64,000 nucleotides of DNA, from the NCBI RefSeq assembly GCF_031198435.1, contig NZ_CP133548.1, forward strand, positions 3,878,001 through 3,942,000, read 5' to 3'. Numbering within the stretch: position 1 is the first letter of the stretch; each line of letters begins with the position of its first letter. Below the pieces are notes generated by a model, which was not told the DNA's origin, ran no database searches, and saw only the letters and a program-made list of their open reading frames with translations. This DNA comes from Pleionea litopenaei. GTDB taxonomy: Bacteria > Pseudomonadota > Gammaproteobacteria > Enterobacterales > Kangiellaceae. The translations under genes were made by a program, and so were the position numbers. Below are positions 1-10,400 of this stretch, one piece after another.

Positions 1-777
1 TTAGACGAGGCGATCAAAGCAGCTGACCAGCAAAATAAAGCGGCGGCAATTGGTCAAGATGATCTATTCGGAGAGGCCTTTATTGCCGATGCGACAACCG
101 GGGAACTTAACTGGGCAAAGGTTCGGCCATGGCCTGAAGATCTCGTGCTGCAAGGTGAAAAGGAAACATTGGGGCTGTACTTAACCGGACATCCGATTGA
201 AAGGTATTTGCCCGAGTTAAAAAGCTTTGTCCCCAATCGAATAAACCAATTGCAACCCACTCGACGAGGGGAAAATGTTAAAGCCTCGGGACTGATCATT
301 GATGTCATGGTGAGGACCAATAAGAAAGGTGATCGCTTCGCAATTGTGACCATCGATGACAAGTCAGGTCGAATTACTTTATTTGTCGGTGCTAATATTT
401 ATGAGCAGTACAAAGAGGTGATTAAAAACGATAACATCATCATTGCAGAAGGTGATGTAAAGTTCGATGATTTCAGTGGCGGCCTTAGAATTAATACCGT
501 GTCTTTACTCGACTTTGTTTCTGCTCGAGAACAGTACGCAAAAAGTTTAACGGTTGAATTAAAAGATGAGTCGGTGGCGTCGAGCATTGCCGATCAATTA
601 ATGCGGTATATTAAACCGTGTTTAAATGGCAATACACCGTTGCGTTTTAAATACCATTTCAATGGACATACAGCGCATATAAATTTAGGAGACGACTGGC
701 GTATTCAACCGACTGATGATCTGATCTATCAACTCGAAGGCATCGAGGGTTGTGAAAAGGTTTCGTTAGACTACTGA
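1..777 (+). CDS. dnaE: DNA polymerase III subunit alpha, C-terminal part
   Basis: This is the 3' end (258 codons) of the replicative polymerase alpha subunit; the gene starts before the window. The open frame runs from base 1 to TGA at 775-777. It contains the family hallmark LQGEKETLGLYLTGHPIER, which marks the end of the tandem helix-hairpin-helix part. An OB-fold nucleic-acid-binding domain follows (ASGLIIDVMVRTNKKGDRF, then ITLFVGANIYEQY), and last comes a small tau-binding-type C-terminal region. The catalytic PHP and palm domains lie outside the window. A strong terminator follows at 844-875, so this looks like the end of a transcript. In many gammaproteobacteria accA comes next; here the next gene is a convergent peptidase. 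Confidence 0.95.
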   Translation, partial: LDEAIKAADQQNKAAAIGQDDLFGEAFIADATTGELNWAKVRPWPEDLVLQGEKETLGLYLTGHPIERYLPELKSFVPNRINQLQPTRRGENVKASGLIIDVMVRTNKKGDRFAIVTIDDKSGRITLFVGANIYEQYKEVIKNDNIIIAEGDVKFDDFSGGLRINTVSLLDFVSAREQYAKSLTVELKDESVASSIADQLMRYIKPCLNGNTPLRFKYHFNGHTAHINLGDDWRIQPTDDLIYQLEGIEGCEKVSLDY

Positions 778-843
778 TATTGATGTCAGGTGAGTGGTTG
801 AGTAAGAACCTTTAACCTGTACCAACTAGTTTGCTTTCACAAG

Positions 844-875
844 AACAAAGAGGAGCTGAACTCCTCTTTGTTTTG
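844..875 (+). terminator. Rho-independent terminator after dnaE
   Basis: A perfect 12-bp stem (844-855 with 861-872) closes a CTGAA loop and is followed by TTTTG. It lies between dnaE and the convergent M17 peptidase and could serve both, although the T-rich side favours the dnaE direction. Confidence 0.85.
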
Positions 876-915
876 ATCGTTTTAGTACAGTGACCGGTGA
901 CCGAGCGTTGACGAT

Positions 916-2457
916 CTACAGTAAAAAGCTGCTCGCAAGAGCGACGACGGGTGCTGCGGTCGGTTTATCATGTTGCCAATCGCCGCTCTCAACACCACTT
1001 CCGGCAATATCAATATGACAATAGGGCACTGGCTTCTCGGCGAATTGACCATGCTCATCTAATCCAGATGCAAGACTTAAAAAAGCCATCGGAAATTGAT
1101 GTCCTCGAGCGATAGACACCGAAGGTCCATTATTACTCGACAATACGTCATCCGCTTCGCTACGCGGGCGAATGATTTTCCAGTCTTCTCTTCTTGGCCG
1201 ACTGATTTCACCGCAGTCTCCCCAAGCTTCTCCTGACGCTTGCAGTTGTTGAGCCAAGCCTTGCTGTCGCGCTGGGCCATTTTCAACATAAATCGTATAA
1301 GGACCCGCGGTCAAAGCAGCATGACCCGTCAAGGTGGCGATGGTAAATAGCGACGGGTTTACTTCTGATGTTGCTTGGGCACGACAATGAGATAATAAAT
1401 CGCACATGACTAAACGGCCTTCGGCATCGGTATTACCAATACGCACGCGTTTACCTGAATGAGCAGTAATAATTTCATCAGCAACAAAACAGTCAGCACC
1501 AATGCTATTGCGAACGGCACCAATTTTTGCAATTACTTTTAATCCCTTGGGTTTTAATTCAGCGATAGCTTTCATAAATCCGGCTACTGCTGCAGCGCCT
1601 CCCTTGTCCCGACTCATTCCTGCCATATGCCCACCAACTTTTAAGTCGGCGCCGCCAGTGTCGTAGGTCACGGCTTTTCCGACGAGCATTAAGGTTCGCT
1701 CAATCGGCCCTTCACCTTGATAAGTCAGGTGAATAACACGGGGTTGGTGACGTTCTACCGATTGTGAAGCTCTAGCAACTGCTGCGAGCAATGGGTACTC
1801 TGTCTCTAGGGTTTTACGATCGCTTTCAACACTTACTTGAACGCTACTGCCTGCAAACGCTTGCTCGCAATAGTCTGCGAATTTTGGCGGTGCCATTCGC
1901 TCAGGCTCAGTTCCGCACAGATCTCTGGCTAATCGTCGGCCACTTTCCAGAGCCGTTAGAAACTCGGCATTGGTCTTTCCATCAGCGTCTAACAAAAATA
2001 TATGAGTGACGGGCTCTAGCTTCTCTTCGCCCATGACTTCTCGGGCTTCGAGAGGCTTCCATAAGCCTTGGCAAGCCGAAAGATAGCTCACCGCAAGTGC
2101 GTTCTGGAAGTTAGAGTGACTAGGCAAACCTTCAACGACAATCAATGGTTTTGTAGCACCCGCTTCAACCGCCATAGCTAATCCTTGTTTTGCAGCGTCG
2201 CCAAAGTTTCTTACATCGTCAACATCTTTCAGTAAATTACCCGTTGGGGCTAAGACCAGGCGTTTACCGGGAGCCGAGTTGCTGTATATGAGCACCGTTT
2301 CGCGTCCTATACGATGATCAACATTTTGTGCGGCTTCGATGTCTGAATTGATCGCTGCATTTCCTTGGCAATGGGGTTGATTGGATACTAAGATCAGTGC
2401 ATCGCAATCTGACACCTCGTCCCAAGATGATAAAACAACCGGAAGTGGGAAACTCAT
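916..2457 (-). CDS. M17 family leucyl aminopeptidase-like protein
   Basis: This is a cytosolic metallo-aminopeptidase of about 513 residues, of the leucyl aminopeptidase (M17) family, which removes N-terminal residues from peptides using two metal ions. The metal-binding motifs are intact: GKAVTYDTGG (Lys and Asp ligands), the following ADLK lysine, SRDKGGAAAV (Asp) and NTDAEGRL (Asp, Glu and the catalytic Arg). The N-terminal ~200 residues diverge from E. coli PepA, so I do not assign pepA. I chose the ATG at 2457 because AGAGGA lies 10 bases upstream; a longer frame to 2514 has no ribosome site and adds 19 non-conserved residues. It is monocistronic and convergent with dnaE. Confidence 0.88.
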   Translation of the reverse strand: MSFPLPVVLSSWDEVSDCDALILVSNQPHCQGNAAINSDIEAAQNVDHRIGRETVLIYSNSAPGKRLVLAPTGNLLKDVDDVRNFGDAAKQGLAMAVEAGATKPLIVVEGLPSHSNFQNALAVSYLSACQGLWKPLEAREVMGEEKLEPVTHIFLLDADGKTNAEFLTALESGRRLARDLCGTEPERMAPPKFADYCEQAFAGSSVQVSVESDRKTLETEYPLLAAVARASQSVERHQPRVIHLTYQGEGPIERTLMLVGKAVTYDTGGADLKVGGHMAGMSRDKGGAAAVAGFMKAIAELKPKGLKVIAKIGAVRNSIGADCFVADEIITAHSGKRVRIGNTDAEGRLVMCDLLSHCRAQATSEVNPSLFTIATLTGHAALTAGPYTIYVENGPARQQGLAQQLQASGEAWGDCGEISRPRREDWKIIRPRSEADDVLSSNNGPSVSIARGHQFPMAFLSLASGLDEHGQFAEKPVPYCHIDIAGSGVESGDWQHDKPTAAPVVALASSFLL

Positions 2458-3030
2458 AGATGGTCTTTCCTCTGTGTTAATGGTTTGAGTTTGAATAAGT
2501 CGTATTAAAAACAAGTTGTGGAAGTGTCTTTAAACTAATCTTATCGCCTGAAAAATACAACCGTTGCTGATCCTGATTAGACCTTTGAGCGTTAAATAAC
2601 CTGATGGACAAATTTATTAACAATTAAACACATCTAGAATTCGAACTCGGCGTATCTTTATGAACACACCAATTCCTCGTTAAATTGACGAATTTTGTCA
2701 GTCGAACGATTATCGGAATTATAGATTTTCATGGTTTTTCAATGAGTTATGTAGTTGGCTCGAATGCTGCATACGGTGACAAACCTCAGGTTTGGTTAGA
2801 AGAAGAGAGCAACCATGGCCTGTTCTTCAGCGGTTAGTAACAGTCATTTACAAATAGCCGCTTGTGTTTTGGTGATGTAGTGTTATATGTTAATATAACA
2901 CCTTGGTGATGACAGTGACTTTTATTGGGATTCGGGTGAGGTAACCCAGTCAGGATAGAAGGAAAAGGATGCCTGCTGGGAAATAAAGCACTGGCCAATC
3001 GCCGTTAAGAGATAACTATAGGACGCGACA
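2458..3030. other. Divergent intergenic region, no supported gene
   Basis: This 573-base gap separates the M17 peptidase (minus) from the efflux operon (plus) and must hold both promoters. It contains the palindrome described at 2880-2901. A 31-codon frame at 2742-2837 has no ribosome-binding site and is not called. I see no tRNA or terminator. Confidence 0.6.
2880..2901. promoter_or_regulatory. Perfect palindrome, probable operator of the efflux operon
   Basis: The arms GTGTTATAT (2880-2888) and ATATAACAC (2893-2901) are perfect inverted repeats around GTTA. The site lies about 130 bases before the adaptor gene at 3031. Inverted repeats of this length and spacing are typical for TetR/AcrR- or MarR-type repressors, which commonly control RND pumps. 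No regulator gene of those families is adjacent, so the binder is unknown. Confidence 0.45.
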
Positions 3031-4146
3031 ATGAGATCACAGTTTAAGCTTGTAACTTTTGCAGTAGCGCTATCTTTGTTTGGTTTAGTTGCTTGTGAGC
3101 AACAATCGGCTAATGAAAATGCAGAGAATGTTGAGAAGAAGCTAGAAGAGAAAGAAAAGGAATCGCCAGCAATACCTGTGGAAGTTGCACATGTGTTTCA
3201 AGGTGATATCAACGCGACCTACTCTAATACAACCTCTTTAGAAGCGGAAGAAGAAGCCGTCGTTGTGGCTAAGTCAAGTGAGATCATTACCGAGATTTTA
3301 GTTGAAGAGGGAGACTTGGTAACCAAAGGCCAAGTGTTGGCTCGGTTAAACACAGAAAAGTTAAGATTAGAACTTGCTCAATCAGAAGCGAATTTAAAAC
3401 GTTTGCAAGCAGAACTAGAAAGAAACAAGCGGATTTATGAGAAGAAAATGGTTAGCTCAGACGTATACGAGCGTCTTAAATTCGATTACGAAGCACAACA
3501 AGCCGCATTTGAGTTGGCAAAACTGCAATTGCAGTACGGTACGATTACTGCTCCCATTGCCGGTGTAATTTCGGAGCGAATGATCAAAGTAGGAAACATG
3601 GTTAAATTAAACGATCCTATGTTCCGAATTTCTGACTTTGACCCATTACTTGCTGTCATCCATGTTCCAGAAACAGAGTTGTCAAAAATCAAATCGAATC
3701 AACCGGCTCAAATTAAAGTGGATGCTAATCAGCAGCAAGTTTTTAACGGTCGCGTTTTACGAATTTCTCCAATTGTTGATTCGACCAGTGGCACCTTTAA
3801 GGTAACCGTTGAAGTGACCGATCCTAACGCAACTTTACGTGCCGGAATGTTTGGTCGGGTTAATGTTGTATACGCCAATCACAAGGATACCTTGTTAGTT
3901 GATAAGTCAGCATTATTGGCGGAGGAAGACTCGCCAACGGTGTTTAAAATCGTTGATGGAAAAGCCAAAAAACAAGCGATTAAAACAGGTTTTCAAAACG
4001 GTCCTCTGGTGGAAGTATTGTCCGGTCTTTCGATCGGAGATCAGGTCGTTATAGCAGGCCAAAATAGTCTGAAAAATGCCAGCAAAGTGTCTGTGATAAA
4101 CGAAGGAAACACAGCGACAGAAGTTGCTAAATTAAGTGAAAAGTAA
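3031..4146 (+). CDS. RND efflux periplasmic adaptor (membrane fusion) lipoprotein
   Basis: This is a HlyD/AcrA-type adaptor of 371 residues that would link an inner-membrane RND pump to an outer-membrane channel. A signal peptide ends in the lipobox LVAC, so Cys22 would be acylated. A lipoyl/barrel-sandwich half (VVVAKSSEIITEILVEEGDL) is followed by a coiled-coil hairpin (about residues 110-165, rich in LAQSEANLKRLQAELERNK). The second lipoyl half (YGTITAPIAGVISERMIKVG), a beta-barrel domain and a membrane-proximal domain complete it. The ribosome site AGGAC precedes the ATG. It is the first gene of a three-gene operon with two permeases; the substrate is not predictable. Confidence 0.92.
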   Translation: MRSQFKLVTFAVALSLFGLVACEQQSANENAENVEKKLEEKEKESPAIPVEVAHVFQGDINATYSNTTSLEAEEEAVVVAKSSEIITEILVEEGDLVTKGQVLARLNTEKLRLELAQSEANLKRLQAELERNKRIYEKKMVSSDVYERLKFDYEAQQAAFELAKLQLQYGTITAPIAGVISERMIKVGNMVKLNDPMFRISDFDPLLAVIHVPETELSKIKSNQPAQIKVDANQQQVFNGRVLRISPIVDSTSGTFKVTVEVTDPNATLRAGMFGRVNVVYANHKDTLLVDKSALLAEEDSPTVFKIVDGKAKKQAIKTGFQNGPLVEVLSGLSIGDQVVIAGQNSLKNASKVSVINEGNTATEVAKLSEK

Positions 4147-4194
4147 ATTAATCCAGTAACAAGCTGATTTACGACTTTAAACACGGGGAACACC

Positions 4195-7100
4195 ATGAGC
4201 GTTACTTCTTCTATCGTTGAGACTTCAACGAGACGGCCAGTTACTGTCTTTATGTTTACGCTGGCGCTTTGTTTATTTGGTTTTGTTCTACTAGGACGGC
4301 TTGGCTTAACCTTGTTACCTGATCTGTCTTATCCCACGCTCACTATTCGTACCGACTACGCTGGCGCTGCGCCGTCAGAGATTGAAAATCTCATAACTAA
4401 ACCCATCGAAGAGTCTATCGGTGTGGTTAAAAATCTTAGAGAAGTTCGTTCAGTTTCAAAAGCCGGACAGTCAGATGTTTTGCTTGAGTTTAACTGGGGT
4501 ACGGACATGGGACTGGCAGGTTTAGATGTGCGTGAGAAACTTGATATTGTACGTCTACCTCTCGATGTACCAAGACCAAGCCTACTTCGTTTTAACCCTT
4601 CCTTGGCTCCGATTGTGCGACTATCGATGTCAAGAAATAACACCAGTAATTCGTTGAGTGATTCCGAACTGATCGCTTTACGTCGACTCGCCGAAGATGA
4701 AATCAAACGTCGTTTAGAATCAATCGAAGGTGTCGCTGCAGTTAAGGTTAGCGGTGGCTTAGAGGATGAAGTTCAAGTTCTCGTTGATCAAGAAAAATTG
4801 AGTCAAATTAACCTGTCTATCGAACAAGTTGCTAACCGGTTGAAAGCTGAAAATGTCAATTTGTCAGGTGGTCGATTAGATGAAGGTAGTCAGCAGTTTT
4901 TAGTGAGAACGATTAATCAATATCAATCGGTCGATGAAATTGCTAATTCCATTATTACTAGCGTCGATGGACGAAAAGTCTATTTAAGAGACATCGCTGT
5001 TGTTCAACAGAATTATAAAGAGCGAGAAGCTATTACTCGAATTGATGGTGTCGAAGCGGTCGAAATTGCAATTTATAAAGAAGGCGATGCCAACACGGTT
5101 TCTGTTTCAGAAACCTTGCGCAAACGCTTAGAGTATATTGAGAAAAACTTGGATGAAGAGATAGAGCTAAAGGAACTTTATAATCAATCTGATTTTATTC
5201 AAAGCGCGATTGATGAAGTGCTTTTGAATGCTTTGATTGGCGGCATTCTCGCGATGCTAGTGTTGTATCTGTTTTTAAGAAACTTCAAATCAACGTTGAT
5301 TATTTCTTTAGCGATTCCAATTTCAGTGATTATCAGCTTTAACTTGATGTACGGATTTAATATCACCTTAAATATGATGTCATTGGGAGGTTTAGCTTTA
5401 GCGGTTGGGTTACTCGTTGATAATGCGATTGTTGTTCTTGAAAATATTGCGAAAAAGAAGGAGCAAGGTTTAGATGATGTAACCGCTGCTCGAGAGGGTA
5501 CGATTGAAGTTGCTGGTGCCATTTTTGCAGCGACGTTAACGACTATTGCAGTGTTTCTTCCGCTGGTTTTTGTTGAAGGGATTGCGGGGCAGTTATTTAG
5601 TGACCAAGCATTAACCGTTACTTTTGCTTTGATCATTTCTTTGCTGATGGCCATTACCGTTATTCCAATGATCTCTGCTTTTGGCGCTCGTAAAGGTTTT
5701 AGTTCAATAGAACCTAATGATGTGGTCGTGGATAAACGTCCTTTATGGCGCAAAGTACTTACCTTCCCATTTAGGTTGTTATTTATTTTAATTCCTATGT
5801 TTATTCTTACGATTGCAATTAGCTTCTTTCAAACAACGTCGAGAATTCTAGGGTTTCTTATGAAGTTTTTAGTCGTGCCGTTCAATGCATTCTACAGCGG
5901 GATTGAAAACATTTACTCTAGATTATTGCCTTGGAGTTTAAAGCATAAAGCAGCCGTTTTGATTATAGCCTTATCGGCATTTTCCTCAACTTGGTTGGTG
6001 TTGCAGAAAATTGGTGTTGAGCTTATTCCATCATTATCGCAGGGTGAATTGCTGGTTGAATTGAAGGCTCCAGCTGGTACACCGCTTAAAGATACTGATG
6101 AATTGATGATTCAAGCGAATACGATTATTCGCAATATTTCGGAGATTGAACGCACTTATTCGGTCGCCGGAACAGGTAACCGACTGGACTCTAGCCCCGA
6201 AAAAGGTGGAGAAAATCGTGGCGAGTTAAACATTGTTATTAAGAAGCCGCTTTCAGAAGAAAAAGAAAAGCGCGTTATCAATGAGTTAAGGAAAAGTCTT
6301 GAGGTTCTGCCTGGAATAGAAGTGAAAATTGATAAGCCAGCGTTATTCACGTTTAAAACCCCGTTAGAAGTTGAAATATCCGGCTATAACTTAGCGAAAC
6401 TAAAAGAACAAAATGATCGTTTAGTGAAGTTAATGGCAGAGAATGACCGATTCGGTGATGTGAAATCTACCATTCAACAAGGTCACCCTGAAGTTCAAAT
6501 AGAGTTCGATCATGAGAAGGCCGCGTTTTTGGGTCTTAATGTTCCTGAAGTTGCAAAGCAGGTGGTGTCTCAAATTCGGGGTACTGTGGCAACCAAGTAT
6601 GCATTTAGGGATCGCAAAATTGATGTCTTAGTTCGGGTAAATGAAGAGCAACGATCGTCCGTTGAAGATATTCGGCGACTAATTGTTAATCCTACCTCAG
6701 AAAAACCAATCACCTTAGAAGCGATTGCTGATGTTAAGGTCGCCGTTGGTCCAAATGAAATTAATCGAATCTCGCAAGAACGTGTTGCGATTATTAGTGC
6801 GAATTTAAACTATGGTGATTTAGGAGAAGCCGCTTCAGTTCTACAATCGATGGTTGATGAGCTGCCTTCCGTACCAGGCGTTGAAGTTAATGTTGCAGGT
6901 CAAAATGAAGAGATGAAAGTGTCGTTTGACTCATTAAAAATAGCCTTAGGTCTCGCGATATTTTTAGTTTATCTAGTAATGGCCTCGCAATTTGAGTCAT
7001 TGTTGCATCCATTTGTTATTTTGTTCAGTGTTCCTTTGGCGATGGTAGGCGCGGTTTACGCACTGTTTATTACTGGTTCGACGATCAGTGTCGTCGTTTT

Positions 7101-7416
7101 TATTGGGCTTATAATGCTCGCAGGAATCGTGGTGAATAACGCGATTGTCTTAATTGATAAAATTAATCAATTAAGAAAAGCGGGCAGCGCAAAGTATGCT
7201 GCGATTGTTGAAGCCGGTAGTGCTCGTTTAAGACCCATTGTTATGACCACACTCACAACCGCTTTAGGTATGTTGCCACTGGCATTGGGTTTGGGTGAAG
7301 GGGCAGAAATACGCGCGCCAATGGCCATTACGGTGATCGGTGGGTTGCTGGTTTCAACACTATTAACCCTGGTTGTTATTCCTGTTCTTTATTCCCTGTT
7401 TGATCGAAAAGATTAG
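4195..7416 (+). CDS. RND efflux permease (HAE/AcrB-like), first of two
   Basis: This inner-membrane proton/drug antiporter of 1073 residues has the RND duplicated architecture of 12 expected transmembrane helices and two large periplasmic loops. It begins with the usual TRRPVTVFMF first helix. In helix 4 the motif is GLLVDNAIVVLEN, so AcrB Asp407 is kept and Asp408 is Asn. The AcrB Lys940 region reads GIVVNNAIVLID, as in many HAE-type pumps outside the AcrB group. An unusual hydrophobic insertion (about residues 500-580, including FPFRLLFILIPMFILTIAI) between helices 6 and 7 could add a membrane segment. GGGGA precedes the ATG. It lies 48 bases after the adaptor and 8 bases before the second permease. 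Confidence 0.92.
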   Translation: MSVTSSIVETSTRRPVTVFMFTLALCLFGFVLLGRLGLTLLPDLSYPTLTIRTDYAGAAPSEIENLITKPIEESIGVVKNLREVRSVSKAGQSDVLLEFNWGTDMGLAGLDVREKLDIVRLPLDVPRPSLLRFNPSLAPIVRLSMSRNNTSNSLSDSELIALRRLAEDEIKRRLESIEGVAAVKVSGGLEDEVQVLVDQEKLSQINLSIEQVANRLKAENVNLSGGRLDEGSQQFLVRTINQYQSVDEIANSIITSVDGRKVYLRDIAVVQQNYKEREAITRIDGVEAVEIAIYKEGDANTVSVSETLRKRLEYIEKNLDEEIELKELYNQSDFIQSAIDEVLLNALIGGILAMLVLYLFLRNFKSTLIISLAIPISVIISFNLMYGFNITLNMMSLGGLALAVGLLVDNAIVVLENIAKKKEQGLDDVTAAREGTIEVAGAIFAATLTTIAVFLPLVFVEGIAGQLFSDQALTVTFALIISLLMAITVIPMISAFGARKGFSSIEPNDVVVDKRPLWRKVLTFPFRLLFILIPMFILTIAISFFQTTSRILGFLMKFLVVPFNAFYSGIENIYSRLLPWSLKHKAAVLIIALSAFSSTWLVLQKIGVELIPSLSQGELLVELKAPAGTPLKDTDELMIQANTIIRNISEIERTYSVAGTGNRLDSSPEKGGENRGELNIVIKKPLSEEKEKRVINELRKSLEVLPGIEVKIDKPALFTFKTPLEVEISGYNLAKLKEQNDRLVKLMAENDRFGDVKSTIQQGHPEVQIEFDHEKAAFLGLNVPEVAKQVVSQIRGTVATKYAFRDRKIDVLVRVNEEQRSSVEDIRRLIVNPTSEKPITLEAIADVKVAVGPNEINRISQERVAIISANLNYGDLGEAASVLQSMVDELPSVPGVEVNVAGQNEEMKVSFDSLKIALGLAIFLVYLVMASQFESLLHPFVILFSVPLAMVGAVYALFITGSTISVVVFIGLIMLAGIVVNNAIVLIDKINQLRKAGSAKYAAIVEAGSARLRPIVMTTLTTALGMLPLALGLGEGAEIRAPMAITVIGGLLVSTLLTLVVIPVLYSLFDRKD

Positions 7417-7424
7417 GTGCCAAT

Positions 7425-10400
7425 ATGAAGTTAACTGATATTGCTTTAAAGCGACCGGTTACAACAATGATGTTTTTCTTATGCTTTGTTGTTACCGGGC
7501 TGTTAAGTTCAAGGTTATTGCCCTTGGAATATTTTCCGTCGATTAACTTTCCTGGGATCATTATTCAAATTCCTTATCCAAACTCGTCGGCGGTTGAAAT
7601 TGAAGAATCAATTACTAGACCCGTTGAGGAAGTTTTATCGACGATGAGTTCGGTGAAAAATTTATACTCGACGACAACCGATAATAACGCCCAAATCTTT
7701 ATGCAGTTTGACTGGTCACAAAATGCTCGTATTAAAGGGGTCGAAGCGCGAGAGAAGATTGATGCCATTCGAAATCAATTGCCATCTGATGTACAGCGAA
7801 TCTATGTACTGAATCCTGGCACTGGTGATATGCCGGTTTTGCAGCTTAGAATTTCTTCAGAACGAGACCTATCGAATGCTTATGATTTGTTAGATCGAAA
7901 GTTGAAACGCCCAATTGAGCGCATCGATGGCGTTTCGAAAGTAGAGCTTTATGGTGTTGATAAACGTCAGATTCGTATTCAATTAGATGCAAATCGTATC
8001 ACGGCTCATAATATTGATTTGGCTGTGTTGAATCAAAGACTTCAGCAAGAGAACTTTACCATCAGTGCGGGAGAAATTACCGACGCCAATTCGCGTTTTA
8101 GAGTGAATCCTCGTGGTGAGTTTACGTCCATCGATGACTTTAAGAATATTATTGTTAATTCTAAAGGTTTGCGCCTTGCGGATATTGCCAATATTACTAT
8201 GCAGCAGCCAGAGCCGAGAGAAGGTCGGCATTTAGATCGATCTTACGCGATTGGTATGAACGTTATGCGCCAGTCTAGCGCTAATATGGTCGAAGTTGCG
8301 AGTAAAGTACTGGAAGCAATAAACCAAGCCGAAAACGATCCCGCGTTTCAAGGGATAACCCTCTATGTTATGAATAATCAAGCCGATGGGGTTACTCAAT
8401 CACTGCGAGATATTAGCCTTTCAGGCTTGATCGGGTTTGTTTTGTCTATTTTGGTTTTGTATTTCTTTTTACGTGACTTCACATCGACATTGATCGTCGC
8501 TTTAGCGGTTCCTTTTGCTTTAACGATTACTTTAGCCTTTATGTTTTTCTTAAATGTGTCGCTGAATATTTTGTCGATGATGGGATTGATGTTGGCTATT
8601 GGTATGCTGGTTGATAACGCAGTCGTCGTCACAGAAAGTATTTTTCGCTATCAACAGCAGTTTCCTGACGATCATTTAAAAGCGATCAAACATGGTGTTA
8701 AAGAAGTAGGGACCGCAGTTTTCGCTGGAACCGTGACAACGGCCATTGTGTTTTTACCAAACATTATCGGAGCAAAAGTTGATATCACGGTTTTTCTAGG
8801 CCACGTCGCCATTACCATTGTCATTGCATTAGCTGCATCGCTTTTTATTGCGTTAACCATTATTCCTCTGATGTTAGCGAAATTTAAAATTAAGTCGAGG
8901 CAGCAATCGAGCGATATGATCAATCGTTTAACCGACCGATACGAAAAATTTCTAAATTGGTCGTTAGACCATCCAAAATGGTCGGCATTTTTTGCCGTTA
9001 TTATCGTCGTAAGTGTTGCTATTCCTTTTTTGTTTACAACGAAAGATAATTACGTCGATGATAATAAGCGTCAGTTATTTTTGCCTTATCATATTGATAG
9101 TCAATACACTATTGACCGCGTCGAAAAGTCGGTCGATAAAATTGAAGCCTTCCTCTATGAAAATAAAGAGTATCTGAATATCGATTCGGTCTATAGTTTT
9201 TATACTAACGATAGAGCGGAGTCGACTCTTTTGCTTACCGAAGGTGATGAGGTTACTCGTTCGGTTACTGAAATACGTAAATTTATCGAAGATAACCTAC
9301 CTGAAATAGCTATTGGTAAGCCGAGTTTCGATAGAAAGCGCGGACAAGAAGAGGCTGTTAAAATCTACGTCAGTGGTGATTCGACAGAAGTGCTTCGAAG
9401 CTTAAGCTCAGAAGTGGCTCGTGTGTTAAGTCGCGTGGATGGTATTGTTGAAGCTCGTTCGGAAGCAACATCAAAAGATCGGGAACTCCAAATCATTGTT
9501 GATAGAATTAAGGCTCAATCTGTCGGCCTAGATCCTTCAAGAGTGGCAAACCTTGTTGCCATTGCTATGCGTGGTCAACCTATGCGAACGTTTCGAGGCA
9601 AAGACAATGAAGTTGAAGTGGTACTTGAGTTTGGAGATCAAAACTCGCGAAGTATCGACGACTTAAACGTGTTACAACTGCCATTACCTGATGGCAGTAG
9701 TATTCCGTTATCTTCTGTAGCATCTTTTAAAGTCGAGCAAGCTTCGAATACGATTCAGCGTAGAAATCGACGCACCAGTATCGGAGTGGTAGCAGCACTC
9801 GATGATGATATGACCATGGACAAGGCGAGAGAAGAAATTAAGACCATCATGAAGACGGTGTCATTACCGAACGGCTATCAATGGTCGTTAGGACGAGCCT
9901 TTGATCGTGAAGCAGAAACCGACAACATTATGTTCGCGAATATGGGATTAGCATTACTCTTGATATTTGTTGTTATGGCTGCACTGTTTGAGTCGATATT
10001 ATTTCCATTGGCGGTTATTTCTTCGATTTTATACGCTGTCGTTGGTGTGTTTTGGTTTTTCCTAATGACTGGAACACAATTTTCTTTTATGGCTTTTATT
10101 GGAATTTTGGTCTTAATGGGCGTTGTTGTAAACAATGGCATTGTCTTAGTCGATCACATTAATCACTTGCGAAGAGAAGGCTTTTCGCGCCGTGAAGCAA
10201 TCGTTCAAGGCGGTCGAGATAGATTAAGACCGATATTAATGACGGTCGCGACGACCATCTTAGGCTTGATTCCGCTAAGTGTGGGAGATACGACCATTGG
10301 TGGTGATGCTAATTCGCCTTCGTACTTCCCAATGGCTCGTGCGGTCGTTGGCGGTCTTGCTTTTTCTACCATCGTTAGTTTGTTGATTTTACCGACAATT

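Noticed and set aside
2742-2837. 31-codon frame upstream of the efflux operon
   Set aside because: The product looks mildly protein-like, but there is no ribosome site and the length is too short to support; it may be a remnant.
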